A stretch of 64,000 bases of DNA from Vampirovibrio chlorellavorus (GTDB lineage Bacteria; Cyanobacteriota; Vampirovibrionia; Vampirovibrionales; Vampirovibrionaceae). Below the pieces are notes generated by a model. That model ran no database searches, was not told the DNA's origin, and worked only from the letters and a program-made list of their open reading frames with translations. Shown here piece after piece: positions 40,746-50,840 of the stretch. The DNA lies in NCBI RefSeq assembly GCF_003149375.1, contig NZ_QFWH01000009.1, forward strand, positions 1 through 64,000, given 5' to 3'. The translations under genes were made by a program, and so were the position numbers. The number at the start of each line of letters is the position of its first letter. Position 1 is the stretch's first letter.

Positions 40746-43700
40746 TTACAAAATCGCCGGGTCCGGCTGGCGCAAGTAATCCTGTAAGCTGCGCACGGAA
40801 AAAGGCCCTTTCTGCCGAGACTCAATGCCTTCCGCCAGCGCTTTGGCCCCGCCAATGGTGGTCACCAGAGGCACCTGAAATTCCAGGGCGGCCTTGCGGA
40901 TGTAAGAGTCATCCAGACGGGCCTCTTCGCCTACCGGGGTGTTGATAATCAGGCTGATGGCCCCTTGCTTGATCAGCTCTTCCACGTTGGGGGAGCCCTC
41001 GTGCTTTTTGCGCAGCGTCTGTACCGGCAAACCGACCTGCTGGAAAAAGCTGGCCGTGCCTGCGGTGGCGGTCAGGGTAAAGCCCAGACGGTGCAAATGT
41101 TCCGCCACGGGCAAGGTTTTGGCTTTATCCGAATCATTCACGCTGATAAACACGCTGCCACTGAGCGGTAACTTGTTATTGGCCGCCAAATGGGCCTTGG
41201 CAAAGGCCAACGCAAAGCTGCTATCGATGCCCATGACCTCGCCGGTGCTTTTCATTTCTGGTCCCAGCTTGGGATCGCTGCCTTTGAACTTGTTGAAGGG
41301 GAACACCGGCACTTTTACCGCCACATGCTGGGGCTGACTGACTGGCATCAGTTGCTTGACTGAGGTCAAGGATTCTCCCAGCATCAGTCGGGTGGCCATT
41401 TGTACCAGCGGAATGCCGGTGGCCTTGCACACAAAGGGCACCGTCCGGCTGGCCCGGGGATTGACCTCCAGCACGTAGAGTTTGCCGTCTTTCAGGGCGA
41501 ATTGAATGTTCAGTAACCCCCGAATGTTTAAAGCCACCGCCAGCCGATGGGTGGTTTGCTCAATTTCTTCCAGCATCTCGGCGGAAATGGTTTGGGCGGG
41601 CCACACGCAAGCGCTGTCGCCGCTGTGAACGCCCGCTTGCTCGATGTGCTGCAAAATGGCGGCCACCAAAGTATCCTGTCCATCGGACACGGCATCCACA
41701 TCCACTTCCATGGCGTCTTCCAGAAAGCGCTCCACTAGTACCGGGTAATCCGGCTCCACGTGAACCACTTCGTTCAGGTACTGAATCAAGCGGGCTTCGC
41801 TGTAGAAAATTTGCATGGCCCGCCCGCCCAAAATGTAGCTGGGGCGAGCAATCAGCGGATACCCAATGCGTCGGCTGATGGCCAGCGCCTCATCTACTGA
41901 GCGAGCCGTCCCCGATTCCGGCGAGCGCAAGTTCAACCGGGCCAGCAAGTCCCCAAAGCGCTGGCGATCTTCGGCCAAATCGATGCTGTCCACGCTGGTG
42001 CCCAGCAGGCTGTAACCGGCGTCCTCCAGCGGTTTAGCCAGTTTGAGCGGGGTTTGTCCGCCCAATTGGGCAATAATGCCCAGGGGTTTTTCCTGATTGA
42101 GAATGTTCAGCACCGTATCGGCGGTCAAGGGTTCAAAATACAGGCGATCGCTGATGTCATAATCGGTGGAAACCGTCTCCGGGTTGGAGTTGACCATAAT
42201 GGCCTCGTAGCCCAAGCCCTGCAACGCCATGGCCGAATGCACACAGCAGTAATCAAACTCAATGCCCTGCCCGATACGGTTGGGACCGCCCCCAATGATG
42301 ACCACCCGCTGCTTTTGGGAATCTCCTGACTGGGCTTCGTTTTCGGCACTATGGGTAGTGGAATAGTAATACGGGGTAAAGGCTTCAAACTCTCCGGCGC
42401 AGGTATCCACGGCGTTAAACACCGCCTGGGTGCGCAAGCGGTCTAACTGCTGGGCCACGGCTTGGGAGACGGTGGGGAGTAAGCGCTCAATCTGGCTGGC
42501 GGAAAAGCCCTGGCGGGCCGCCTGCTCCAGCAACGCATCCGGCAGCGCCCCTTGGGGATTGTCCTGATGGTAAGCCAGAATAGCCCGCTCGGTATTCACA
42601 ATTTCTCGCAGGTTTTCCAGAAACCAGGGATCCCAGCCCGTAATACTGGCAAGCTCGGTTACTGGCATTTGCTGATGCAAGGCGTGATAAATCCAGCGGA
42701 TACGCCGTTCTTCAGGCCGCTTCAACAAGGTTTTCAGGGCCTCGGTATCGCCGACCTCAGGGTCATCCGCCTGCGGCTTGAAGGTAAACCCGTCCAGACC
42801 AATTTCCAGACTGCGCAGCGCTTTTTGCACGGACTCCTGAAAGGTGCGCCCGATGGCCATCACTTCTCCCACCGACTTCATTTGCGGGGAAAGATCCGTT
42901 AGCGAGCCGGGGAATTTCTCAAAGGAGAAGCGGGGAATTTTGGTGACCACGTAATCCAGGGCCGGTTCAAAACTGGCCGGGGTGGTCTGGGTAATATCGT
43001 TGGTGATTTCATCCAGGGTCAGGCCCACCGCCAACTTGGCCGAAATTTTGGCAATGGGAATGCCGGTTGCTTTACTGACCAAGGCGGAACTGCGGGAAAC
43101 CCGGGGGTTCATTTCAATGACCACCACCCGGCCGGTTTGGGGATGCACGGCAAACTGGATGTTGCAGCCTCCGGCATCGACTCCCACCGCCCGAATAATA
43201 TCAATGGAAGCATTACGCAGGGTGTGGTATTCCTTGTCAGACAGGGTTTGGGCCGGGGCCACGGTGATGCTGTCCCCGGTATGCACCCCCATGGGATCCA
43301 CGTTTTCCACGCTGCACACAATGACCACGTTGTCCCGGCTGTCCCGCATCAGTTCAAATTCGTACTCTTTCCAGCCCAAAGCGCTTTCTTCCAGCAGCAA
43401 TTGCTGGACGGGCGATTCCTGAATGCCCTTTTCCGCCGCCCTGCGCAAACCGGATTCATCGTAAACCACCGCCCCACCGGAACCGCCCAGGGTAAAGCCG
43501 GTGCGAATGATCAGCGGAAAGCCCAATTCCTGCCCCTTGGTCATGGCCTCTTCCACCGAATGAACGGTGTGCGAGGTCAGCACTTCCAGCCCAATGCCTT
43601 CTACCAGTTGTTTGAAGGCCTCTCGATCTTCAGCAGTGTGAATGGCCTTGAAATTGGCCCCAATCAGCGCCACGCCGTATTGTTCCAATGTGCCGTTATT

Positions 43701-44009
43701 GTAAAGGGCGTAGGCCGTGTTCAAAGCCGTTTGTCCGCCCATGGTGGGCAGCAGGGCGCAGGGGCGTTCTGTTTCAATAATGGCCGCTACCATCTCCGGG
43801 GTAATGGGCTCCACATAGGTCTGATCGGCCATCTCTGGATCGGTCATGATGGTGGCCGGGTTGGAGTTGACCAGCACCACTTCATAGCCTGCCTGCTTGA
43901 GGGCTCGACAGGCCTGAGAGCCGGAGTAATCAAACTCGCAGGCTTGCCCGATAATAATGGGGCCGGCCCCGATGATCAGGATTTTCTTGAGATCGGTTCT
44001 TTGAGGCAT
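40746..44009 (-). CDS. carB: Carbamoyl-phosphate synthase large subunit
   Basis: A 1087-residue enzyme that makes carbamoyl phosphate from bicarbonate, ammonia (from CarA) and two ATP for pyrimidine and arginine synthesis. The two homologous ATP-grasp halves are plain: [20 protein letters not shown] near the start and [20 protein letters not shown] at the middle, each with its ATP-binding loop ([13 protein letters not shown] and [13 protein letters not shown]). The C-terminal MGS-like allosteric domain is [20 protein letters not shown]. Its true start is the ATG at 44009, not the 17-codon-longer frame. It is divergent from carA, which is unusual as they are often in one operon. Confidence 0.98.
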   Translation of the reverse strand: MPQRTDLKKILIIGAGPIIIGQACEFDYSGSQACRALKQAGYEVVLVNSNPATIMTDPEMADQTYVEPITPEMVAAIIETERPCALLPTMGGQTALNTAYALYNNGTLEQYGVALIGANFKAIHTAEDREAFKQLVEGIGLEVLTSHTVHSVEEAMTKGQELGFPLIIRTGFTLGGSGGAVVYDESGLRRAAEKGIQESPVQQLLLEESALGWKEYEFELMRDSRDNVVIVCSVENVDPMGVHTGDSITVAPAQTLSDKEYHTLRNASIDIIRAVGVDAGGCNIQFAVHPQTGRVVVIEMNPRVSRSSALVSKATGIPIAKISAKLAVGLTLDEITNDITQTTPASFEPALDYVVTKIPRFSFEKFPGSLTDLSPQMKSVGEVMAIGRTFQESVQKALRSLEIGLDGFTFKPQADDPEVGDTEALKTLLKRPEERRIRWIYHALHQQMPVTELASITGWDPWFLENLREIVNTERAILAYHQDNPQGALPDALLEQAARQGFSASQIERLLPTVSQAVAQQLDRLRTQAVFNAVDTCAGEFEAFTPYYYSTTHSAENEAQSGDSQKQRVVIIGGGPNRIGQGIEFDYCCVHSAMALQGLGYEAIMVNSNPETVSTDYDISDRLYFEPLTADTVLNILNQEKPLGIIAQLGGQTPLKLAKPLEDAGYSLLGTSVDSIDLAEDRQRFGDLLARLNLRSPESGTARSVDEALAISRRIGYPLIARPSYILGGRAMQIFYSEARLIQYLNEVVHVEPDYPVLVERFLEDAMEVDVDAVSDGQDTLVAAILQHIEQAGVHSGDSACVWPAQTISAEMLEEIEQTTHRLAVALNIRGLLNIQFALKDGKLYVLEVNPRASRTVPFVCKATGIPLVQMATRLMLGESLTSVKQLMPVSQPQHVAVKVPVFPFNKFKGSDPKLGPEMKSTGEVMGIDSSFALAFAKAHLAANNKLPLSGSVFISVNDSDKAKTLPVAEHLHRLGFTLTATAGTASFFQQVGLPVQTLRKKHEGSPNVEELIKQGAISLIINTPVGEEARLDDSYIRKAALEFQVPLVTTIGGAKALAEGIESRQKGPFSVRSLQDYLRQPDPAIL

Positions 44010-44377
44010 GGGGGAAGGCTCTCCACAAAAATGACAGTAAAGGAGTCTCAACCGTTTCATTCAGCTTGCAGTGCAGCCACTCCCAAGCGCTTTACCGTCA
44101 TTCCCGCGCAGGTGGGAATCCAGGGCAATACTGTTGAAGGGCAACCTGTTAATGACCCTTTTTGCTCCAAAACAGGCTATTTCTGGATTCCCGCCTGCGC
44201 GGGAATGACAATGCCCTGGGAAGAATATGCAGGAACAACTGATACACCAACTGTCGGGAATAACAAAGGAGTGGTGGCTAACAGAAGCTTGTTCATGATT
44301 GTATCTTCCTGCCATAATGCCACACAAGCCAATGTAAAGATTCAATCGCCCCAAAGAACCGATGGAGATTGCCGCCC
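44010..44377. other. carB-carA divergent region
   Basis: This 368-base gap must hold promoters for both halves of the synthase and contains one palindromic repeat element (44097-44209). No PyrR or arginine-operator consensus was recognised by eye. Confidence 0.5.
44097..44209. repeat. Palindromic intergenic repeat (REP/MITE-like)
   Basis: Two 27-bp arms at 44097-44123 and 44183-44209 are inverted copies with one mismatch, around a 59-base spacer. Each arm contains its own GTCATTCCCGCG and GGGAAT palindromic core. This ATTCCCGCG-type core is known from intergenic palindromic repeats in many bacteria, so it is probably a multi-copy element; only one copy is in the window. Confidence 0.85.
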
Positions 44378-45508
44378 ATGCCCACTGACTTGAAGATTTC
44401 CGCCCGCCTCGTTCTTGAGGACGGCAGCGTTTATCACGGGCAATCCATCGGGGTCACTGGAACGACCTTGGGCGAGCTGGTCTTCAACACCTCTTCCACT
44501 GGCTATCAGGAAATTTTGACCGATCCCAGCTACCGGGGCCAAATGGTACTGATGACCTACCCGGAAATCGGCAATTACGGCATCAGTTCCCATGATTTTG
44601 AATCCGCCCACATCAACGCGGTGGGCTTGGTTGTCAGCCGCCTCAGCCCCTTTACCAGTTCCTGGCGTTCGGAATTTTCCCTGCAAGAGTTTTTGGTCAA
44701 AAACAAGGTGGTGGGCATTGAAGGCGTAGACACCCGTGCTATCACCCGCAAAATTCGGGAGAAAGGCACCCTGAAAGCAGGCATTACTACTGAAGCCATT
44801 TCCGATGCCGAGTTTATCCAACGGGTGCAAGCCCAACCCGGTTTTGAAGAACTGGATATGATCAGCCAGGTGACCACCCTTGAGCCCTACACTATCCGCA
44901 CGGAAAACCCGGTTTCCAGCATCCGGGTGCAAAAACTGGTGGTGGTGGATTACGGCATTAAGGCCAGCATTTTGCATTATTTACAGCAATACGTGGAAGA
45001 AATTGTGGTGCTGCCCGCCCACTGTGACTTTGAGCAGATCCGGGCGCTGCAACCTCAAGGGGTGCTGCTTTCCAACGGGCCGGGCGATCCGGCGGTGCTG
45101 TACGAGGCGGTGGCCATGGCCCGCCAACTGGTGGACGCCGGGATTCCCACCTTCGGGATTTGTTTGGGGCATCAGATTTTAGGGCTGGCCTGCGGGGCCA
45201 AGGTTTCCAAAATGCGTTTTGGGCATCACGGGGGCAATCACCCGGTCAAGGACATGCTGTTGGACAAAGTCTTTATCACCAGCCAGAACCACGGCTACTG
45301 CGTGGAGTTTGACGAGTTCCCCGAGGACAGGCTGATGGTCACGCATATCAACCTGAACGATCAGACTATTGAGGGCTTTCAGCATCGAAACGCCCCGGTC
45401 ATGAGCGTGCAGTTTCACCCGGAAGCCAGCCCGGGCCCGCATGACGCCAACTACATTTTTGAGCGCTTTATGCGTACAGCCGTTGAAAGCGGCGTTGTCT
45501 GCGCATAA
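44378..45508 (+). CDS. carA: Carbamoyl-phosphate synthase small subunit (glutaminase)
   Basis: A 376-residue class I glutamine amidotransferase that supplies ammonia to CarB. The N-terminal domain has ARLVLEDGSVYHGQSIG and NTSSTGYQEILTDPSYRGQ, then the long pair of strands. The GATase domain has the nucleophile Cys in GICLGHQILGLACG and the His/Glu pair in SVQFHPEASPGPHD. ATG at 44378 is preferred: GATGGAG lies 10 bases upstream, while the in-frame TTG at 44369 is too near it. Confidence 0.98.
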   Translation: MPTDLKISARLVLEDGSVYHGQSIGVTGTTLGELVFNTSSTGYQEILTDPSYRGQMVLMTYPEIGNYGISSHDFESAHINAVGLVVSRLSPFTSSWRSEFSLQEFLVKNKVVGIEGVDTRAITRKIREKGTLKAGITTEAISDAEFIQRVQAQPGFEELDMISQVTTLEPYTIRTENPVSSIRVQKLVVVDYGIKASILHYLQQYVEEIVVLPAHCDFEQIRALQPQGVLLSNGPGDPAVLYEAVAMARQLVDAGIPTFGICLGHQILGLACGAKVSKMRFGHHGGNHPVKDMLLDKVFITSQNHGYCVEFDEFPEDRLMVTHINLNDQTIEGFQHRNAPVMSVQFHPEASPGPHDANYIFERFMRTAVESGVVCA

Positions 45509-45511
45509 CGC

Positions 45512-46879
45512 TCAGCCCAAGGCCAGGGCTATGCTTTCCGTGCCCACTTCGTCAGCGTTCAGGTCGGATAAGCGATTAACAATGCTTTGGAATTTTCCAT
45601 TCGAGGATCGTGGAATGTGATCCACCTCCTCTACCAGGATGCGCATTTTCTCCGAGGTATTTTCCCGGGCGTTTCTGATCAGCCTGTTACGGTCTTCTTC
45701 CGTAAAACCGGAACCCGCCACAACTTTAATAATCAAGCAGGTCATATCCTCTTGATAAAGCTGGCCTTCCAAGACATGGGCCACACCGTGGAAAATATGG
45801 TTGGCCGCTGAAATGTGGTAGCCCTCCGGTGTCACGATAAAGTCACAGTCCCGTCCGTCAATGGATTCCACCGTGCGGAAATGACTCCCACAATCACAAG
45901 TTTGCTCAGGATTGACCTTGGCCACATCACCGGTTCTGTAACGAATTAACGGCATGACCGCATTAAAGAGATGGGTACCGGCAATTTCAAAGTTTGGTCC
46001 CTTGGGCATTAACTCTACCAAGGAATAATCTTCCTGAATGTGATAGGTGCCTTTTGCGCAATGGGCAATGGCTGCCACACGCTCTGCTTGCCCATACCAA
46101 TCATAAACGCGTGTTTGAAAGGTTTCCTCGATAAACTGCCTGACCTGGGGAGACAAGACTTCTGATGAAGTGAATACCGCCTTAAGCTGATAGCTGATCT
46201 TGTGACGTTGAAAGTATCGGGCCAGGGCGTAGGCATTTGAGGGATAGGCCGACAGAATTTGAGGCTGAAAATCCAGTATTTGCCGCAGATAGGCTTCCGC
46301 TGTTTGATCGTTCAAGTGAAAGCCACACATCAGCAACTCTTGGTTGGTCGGGTTGAATCGCCAAAAGGGAGGCTCTGACTGGCGCATGGGTACTACCACC
46401 TCACCCCGAAGCGTAATCCGACGGGTGCCGGGCTTGTCTTTCAATCGCCACTGCCGCCAAGCAGCGGCGTTTTCAAAGTTAATGGCCTCGAAGCTGCGAA
46501 CAAACTGTGCGGGACTGCCGGTAGTTCCGCTGGTCTTGGCTACTTTACACAAAAAATTCCGTCGCTTCCGGGAAACCAGCTTATCAAAATTAGCCACCAC
46601 CAGGGCTTTGGTCAGGTAAGGCAACTTTTTCAAATCGGCGGCGGACTGAATGGCCTCAGGCTTTAGTTTCAAGTTCGAAAATAAATCCCGATAGTAGGGA
46701 ATATCCCGATACGCTTCTCGCACCAACTGTTGCAGGCGCTGGTTCTGAAAAACCTGAAGACCTTGGGGTGACAGTGCCGCAGTTTTTTGCAAAAGCTGGG
46801 AATAATGGTCAAACCACAAACCATGACGATACCAGTGCTTCACCCAGTATTCCAGCCCAAGCAGCTTCTTTGGTTTCAT
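45512..46879 (-). CDS. PaaK-like adenylate-forming ligase
   Basis: About 455 residues of the phenylacetate-CoA ligase/CapK type. The P-loop is KTSGTTGSPAQFV, with YDWYGQAERVAAIAHC and IRYRTGDVA as the adenylate and hinge motifs, and CDCGSHFRTVESIDGRDCDF as the loop with zinc-type cysteines found in this subfamily. The C-terminal swivel has the usual Gly-Lys end (PRSSNGKFQSIVNRL). Enzymes of this group often activate acids for cell-surface polymers or secondary metabolites rather than phenylacetate. ATG at 46879 is preferred; 26 more in-frame codons begin only with TTG or GTG. It is convergent with carA by 3 bases. Confidence 0.85.
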   Translation of the reverse strand: MKPKKLLGLEYWVKHWYRHGLWFDHYSQLLQKTAALSPQGLQVFQNQRLQQLVREAYRDIPYYRDLFSNLKLKPEAIQSAADLKKLPYLTKALVVANFDKLVSRKRRNFLCKVAKTSGTTGSPAQFVRSFEAINFENAAAWRQWRLKDKPGTRRITLRGEVVVPMRQSEPPFWRFNPTNQELLMCGFHLNDQTAEAYLRQILDFQPQILSAYPSNAYALARYFQRHKISYQLKAVFTSSEVLSPQVRQFIEETFQTRVYDWYGQAERVAAIAHCAKGTYHIQEDYSLVELMPKGPNFEIAGTHLFNAVMPLIRYRTGDVAKVNPEQTCDCGSHFRTVESIDGRDCDFIVTPEGYHISAANHIFHGVAHVLEGQLYQEDMTCLIIKVVAGSGFTEEDRNRLIRNARENTSEKMRILVEEVDHIPRSSNGKFQSIVNRLSDLNADEVGTESIALALG

Positions 46880-47017
46880 ATTCAGCGGTATCCCCCCATT
46901 CTCCCTGATTGCGTTGAGGCCTTTCAATAGCCAAGGCAAGATGTCCACTCCCCCCAATTGTGAGCGGTGATTTACAAGGCCACTATCTGGAATAAAGCGG
47001 CTACAAACAGTGAGAGA

Positions 47018-47039
47018 AAAGCCCGAATCGCAGGGCTTT
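47018..47039. terminator. Intrinsic terminator between ligase and rsmD
   Basis: AAAGCCC and GGGCTTT form a 7-bp stem around an 8-base loop with T-rich flanks (ATTATTTG on one side, TTTTCTC on the other). It probably ends the minus-strand rsmD transcript. Confidence 0.7.
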
Positions 47040-47154
47040 ATTATTTGTTCATTAAACTGAAGAGGTCAATGTTTGGCAATTATACTGTTAGAAAAAGGGT
47101 TGTATACCGTCAGGCTATTGACAGAAGAGGCTTAAAAAGAAATAGCACCTTGAC

Positions 47155-47715
47155 TTATCTTTCGCCGGAAGGATCTTCTTCAAACTTACGAATGGAAATG
47201 GCCGTATCGCCGTAAACCTTGCGGATAAAGCCTTCTAGCTCAGCATCCCGACTGCCATGCTCCACAATCATCACCCCCCCGGGCTTGAGCCAACCGTTTC
47301 TCTGGCAGTGTTCCACCAGTTCTGGCAGCGCTTTGAAACCATAAGGCGGATCGGCAAACACAAAGTCAAAGGGTGCTTCCCGGCAGGGCTTTTTCATCAA
47401 GCCCAAAGCGTCACAGGGAACGACTTTCACCTCTTTTTCGCTCAGGCCAATGTGCGCATAATTCTTGCGAATCACTCGGCATTGTTCCGAATCCTGCTCA
47501 ATGGCCAGCACAAAGTCCGCCCCACGGCTCAGCGCTTCCAGCCCCATGATGCCGGAACCGGCGAACAAATCCAGAAAGCGGCACCCTGGCAGTTGCATTT
47601 GAAGCTTGTTAAAAATACTTTCCCGCATCAGGGAAGTGGTGGGACGAATTTCCTTGTTCCTGGGCGGAGAGTCAACGCTGCGTCCCCGGTACTTGCCACT
47701 GGTAACACGAATCAT
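47155..47715 (-). CDS. rsmD: 16S rRNA (guanine-N2)-methyltransferase RsmD
   Basis: A 186-residue SAM-dependent enzyme that methylates G966 of 16S rRNA during 30S assembly. It begins IRVTSGKYRGRSVDSP, a family hallmark, with RPTTSLMRESIFNKLQ, motif I LDLFAGSGIMGLEALSRGA, and the catalytic ADPPYGF. ATG at 47715 is the conserved start; 18 in-frame codons upstream are not part of the family. The thiol-redox pair lies upstream in the same orientation. Confidence 0.96.
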   Translation of the reverse strand: MIRVTSGKYRGRSVDSPPRNKEIRPTTSLMRESIFNKLQMQLPGCRFLDLFAGSGIMGLEALSRGADFVLAIEQDSEQCRVIRKNYAHIGLSEKEVKVVPCDALGLMKKPCREAPFDFVFADPPYGFKALPELVEHCQRNGWLKPGGVMIVEHGSRDAELEGFIRKVYGDTAISIRKFEEDPSGER

Positions 47716-47796
47716 AGGGTGAGTGAGCCAATCTTTTGTAGTGCTAATTCTATAGAGTCCTACGACCATACGACAAAAACGAACGAGAATTTTGAG

Positions 47797-48513
47797 CTAG
47801 AAAAAGGCAAAGACATCCAGCCAGCCTGCCGCCTGAGCAATCAGCAACGCCCCCCCCAGCATAAACACCAGGGCACTCAGCCGGGTGATGACCGAGCCCA
47901 CCTGACGAAAGCGAGCCATCTGCTTGATGAGGCCCGTACACAATCCTACGGCCAGCAACAGCATGGACTGGCCCAAGGCGTAGCTGAACAGGCTGGCCCC
48001 ACCCAGCACCCAGTTACTCTCTCGGCTAATAAAGCCCAGAATGGCAGTCAGAAAGGGCGTTCCGCAGGGAGAGGACGCCGCCCCAAAGGCCGCCCCTAAA
48101 ACAATGGGCGCAATCCATGAGCCCGCCTTGCTTTCCGGCAAGCGGGTCACAAACTGGGGCAGCGGGATTTGAATGACCTCCAGTAGTTGCAGCCCCATTA
48201 AAATGGCCACAAAGCCCAGAAAATAATACCAGCCCACCCCCACCAGGGCGGCCATGGCCGTTCCCAACACACTGGCCAGAACGCCCAGGGCGGTTAAAAC
48301 CAGGGCAAAGCCCACCATAAACAACAAAATTTGCCGCAAAATGGCCAGCTTGCTGGTGGCCGTATAGCCGCCCACATACCCCACCAGTACCGGCAACATG
48401 CCCACCGTGCAGGGCAGCAGAGAACTCATAACCCCGCCCAGAAAGGCCAATAGCAACACGGTCAGGGAATGCTGGCTCAGGGCGGTCAGAAACAGGGTTT
48501 GTAATTCAGGCAT
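47797..48513 (-). CDS. CcdA-type thiol-disulfide transporter
   Basis: A 238-residue membrane protein with six helices that passes reducing equivalents across the membrane. The redox cysteines are in SSLLPCTVGMLPVLVGYVGG (first helix) and GAASSPCGTPFLTAILGF (fourth), the CcdA/DsbD pattern. GWYYFLGFVAILMGLQLLEV is another conserved helix. It lies 78 bases downstream of a membrane-tethered thioredoxin on the same strand, which is its likely electron acceptor. Together they would supply reductant for cytochrome c maturation or oxidative repair. Confidence 0.95.
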   Translation of the reverse strand: MPELQTLFLTALSQHSLTVLLLAFLGGVMSSLLPCTVGMLPVLVGYVGGYTATSKLAILRQILLFMVGFALVLTALGVLASVLGTAMAALVGVGWYYFLGFVAILMGLQLLEVIQIPLPQFVTRLPESKAGSWIAPIVLGAAFGAASSPCGTPFLTAILGFISRESNWVLGGASLFSYALGQSMLLLAVGLCTGLIKQMARFRQVGSVITRLSALVFMLGGALLIAQAAGWLDVFAFF

Positions 48514-48591
48514 GCGAAGATTCTCAAAGCGCTCTCGGTTTAGAGAGCGTGTAGTAACCGATGGTAACTTGCCAATTGGGCGATGGGGGGC

Positions 48592-49134
48592 TTAGCGAGA
48601 CACTTTTTTGGCCGGAGCGGAGGGCAACGGACCGGAGGCTTCCAGCGTTTTGAGGGCCTCGGCCAACACTTCCGGGGTTTGGTAATTGTACAGGGCGTTC
48701 TGAATTTCTCCACCCGGCGCGATGAATATCATGAGCGGGACAGAGACCGGCTTAAACGCGCGAAATATTGCCGGCGCCTTTTGTTGATCGTCGTTGACAT
48801 CCAGCTTCCGGTAAACCACCTTGGGGTGCTGAGCGGTTAACTTGTTTATGACGGGCGCCAGGCGCTGGCAATCGTGGCAAAACCGGGAACTGAAGACCAA
48901 TAGGGTCGGTTTGGTCGCTGTTTCCGGAAGCACTTGCCTGACTTCAGCCGGTTTGGCCGGGCGCATTCCTACAAACAGGGCATCGCTGACCGTGGCTTTC
49001 CCTTTGGCTTCCGCGGTGGCGGATTGATCAAAGCGGCCCCGGTACCACTGAAAGCAAACCGCGATTAAAAGCGTAAACCCAAAGACTAATAGCAGGCGGG
49101 TTTTCTGGTGGTTGGCTTTAAAGTGAGGGGTCAT
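48592..49134 (-). CDS. Membrane-anchored thioredoxin-like protein
   Basis: A 180-residue protein with an N-terminal anchor (RLLLVFGFTLLIAVCFQWY), a polar linker, and a thioredoxin domain: TLLVFSSRFCHDCQRLAPVI with the CHDC active site, VVYRKLDVNDDQQKAPAIFR, and the cis-Pro in SVPLMIFIAPGGE. Tail positions are Ala/Lys-rich. Downstream of it is ccdA. The CHDC dipeptide differs from the classical CGPC and resembles TlpA/DsbD-gamma variants, consistent with an extracytoplasmic reductase. Confidence 0.93.
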   Translation of the reverse strand: MTPHFKANHQKTRLLLVFGFTLLIAVCFQWYRGRFDQSATAEAKGKATVSDALFVGMRPAKPAEVRQVLPETATKPTLLVFSSRFCHDCQRLAPVINKLTAQHPKVVYRKLDVNDDQQKAPAIFRAFKPVSVPLMIFIAPGGEIQNALYNYQTPEVLAEALKTLEASGPLPSAPAKKVSR

Positions 49135-49829
49135 CGAAAATACTCTCCTGGTTAGTCAGAGCTGCTATCCTCAGAGCTTTCATCCATGGTAATGCAATGG
49201 CGCGTTCTTCTCAAGCTGGCATGGGGGTCGTTCAAGCTGGCGGATTTATGATCGTTTTTATATGTTTAAATCAATAAAATTAAATGTTTTTAAAATAAAA
49301 TAACTCATAATTGCGAGAGAGGCGTTTTCAGAATTAAATCAAGTCGCCATCAAACTATTTTATTTTTTTATATTTACACAAATGGCTATCACCCGTTAGA
49401 ATAGATTTATATTCATTAAGAACAATAATCCATTTAAAAAAATCCATTTTTATAATAAACAAGTTAAGATATATTAATAAGTTTTCGTAAGTTATGGTTA
49501 GCTAAAAAAGGGGTTCACTTACAGTCGTTTGGGAATGTCAAGAGAGGTGTGGAATTAGTAACAATGTCTAATAACAATCATTCGCGTGTCCAAGCAAAAC
49601 AAAAAGTGTTAAAATACTGAATCTACGGAAGCAATAGAACGATTATCCAACATTTACATCACGTTACATTACAAGCACCACTAACACAAAAATTGATTGG
49701 ATCTCTTTTAAGCAACTGAAGGGTCAATCAGGGCCCGGCAGATTGTTAGATTCAGGAATTGCCCCACCGGCAACTCTTGGGAGGAGGTTGTTATGTAACG
49801 GTTACATTTTCGGGAGGGAATTGTTTCAA
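49135..49829. other. 695-bp AT-rich leader before the HEAT gene
   Basis: No gene is seen. Composition changes sharply: about 49,240-49,700 is very AT-rich (TTTTTATATGTTTAAATC, TATTTTTTTATATTTACAC), unlike any other gap. Several TATAAT-like and TTAAAATA stretches make exact promoter choice impossible by eye. The last ~100 bases return to mixed composition and contain GGGAGGG before the ATG at 49830. The length suggests a complex promoter or a transcribed leader. Confidence 0.6.
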
Positions 49830-50687
49830 ATGGCAACTACTACCGGCACCAAAAAAGAAAAAGCAGTAAAATCTTTCGACGAACTTCTGGAAGAGCTTCA
49901 GAATAGCCCTTCCGAGAAAACCCGTTACAACGCCGCCCGCATGTTGGGTGAGATGGGTGATATGGCCGCTGTAGAACCGTTGATTGATGTGTTGAAAAAC
50001 GACAAGAACGGTTCGGTTCGTCTCTACGCAGCCCGCGCTTTGGGTGAACTGGGTGACCCCTCCGCTACGATTCCGTTGATCGAGTCGCTTCGCGAAGATC
50101 GCAACGTGGATGTACGCGTTCGTGCCGCTCGTGCCCTCGGTCGTCTGGGTGGTGTGGAAGTGGTTCTTCCTCTGGTGGAAGCCCTCAGTGACAGCAACAG
50201 CCAGGTTTGTATGACCGCTGCCGACGCTTTGATTGAAATTGGCGACATCGCGGTCACTCCGTTGATTGAAAGCCTCTCTCACGAAAAAGTGAACGTGCGT
50301 TGTGATGCCACCCGCGCCTTGGGCGAACTGGGTGATGCCTCCGCTGTCGACGCGCTGATCAGTGTGCTGACCGATGAATGGGTGAATGTTCGTATCTATG
50401 CAGTCCAATCTCTGGGTAAACTGGGTGACAAGCGTGCGGTTCCTCACTTGATCGAGGTTCTGGAAAACGAATCCGAGAACGATCTGGTGCGTGCTGGCGC
50501 TGGCGCCGCCTTGGGTATGTTGAAAGACCCCAAAGCGTTGCTCCCCCTGCGGAACCTGATCATGAAAGCCGAAGAACTCGGCGAGATTGAAGATACCGCA
50601 CTGAAAGCCTACAAAATGATTATGGCCGCCAACTGGAAAACCGTACCCGGCGCGAACTACAAAAAAGCCCCGGTCGGTCAAAAGTAG
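49830..50687 (+). CDS. HEAT-repeat (PBS-lyase type) protein
   Basis: A 285-residue protein formed almost entirely of ~31-residue HEAT repeats of the bilin-lyase class, e.g. AAVEPLIDVLKNDKNGSVRL followed by YAARALGELGDPSATIPLIE and VDVRVRAARALGRLGG. About six repeats are visible. Relatives include the CpcE/NblB-type proteins of cyanobacteria, but no bilin-binding partner is in the window, so a scaffold role is more likely. Codon use is strongly biased to GGT, CGT and CTG, unlike the neighbouring genes, indicating high expression. GGGAGGG lies before the ATG at 49830. A very strong terminator follows. Confidence 0.9.
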   Translation: MATTTGTKKEKAVKSFDELLEELQNSPSEKTRYNAARMLGEMGDMAAVEPLIDVLKNDKNGSVRLYAARALGELGDPSATIPLIESLREDRNVDVRVRAARALGRLGGVEVVLPLVEALSDSNSQVCMTAADALIEIGDIAVTPLIESLSHEKVNVRCDATRALGELGDASAVDALISVLTDEWVNVRIYAVQSLGKLGDKRAVPHLIEVLENESENDLVRAGAGAALGMLKDPKALLPLRNLIMKAEELGEIEDTALKAYKMIMAANWKTVPGANYKKAPVGQK

Positions 50688-50742
50688 CCCCATTTCATTC
50701 AAGGCTCTCCCGTTTATTGTGACCGTAGAGCGTTCTAATCTT

Positions 50743-50778
50743 AAAAAACCTCCGCTTTTATCCGGCGGAGGTTTTTTT
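50743..50778 (+). terminator. Strong intrinsic terminator
   Basis: AAAAAACCTCCGC pairs with GCGGAGGTTTTTT around an 8-10-base loop, followed by an additional T. It ends the HEAT-repeat transcript. Confidence 0.93.
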
Positions 50779-50840
50779 GTGTTTCCGAAAATAAAGAATG
50801 ACTTGCGAAAAACAACTGTTTAATTTGAAATAGTAGTTCA

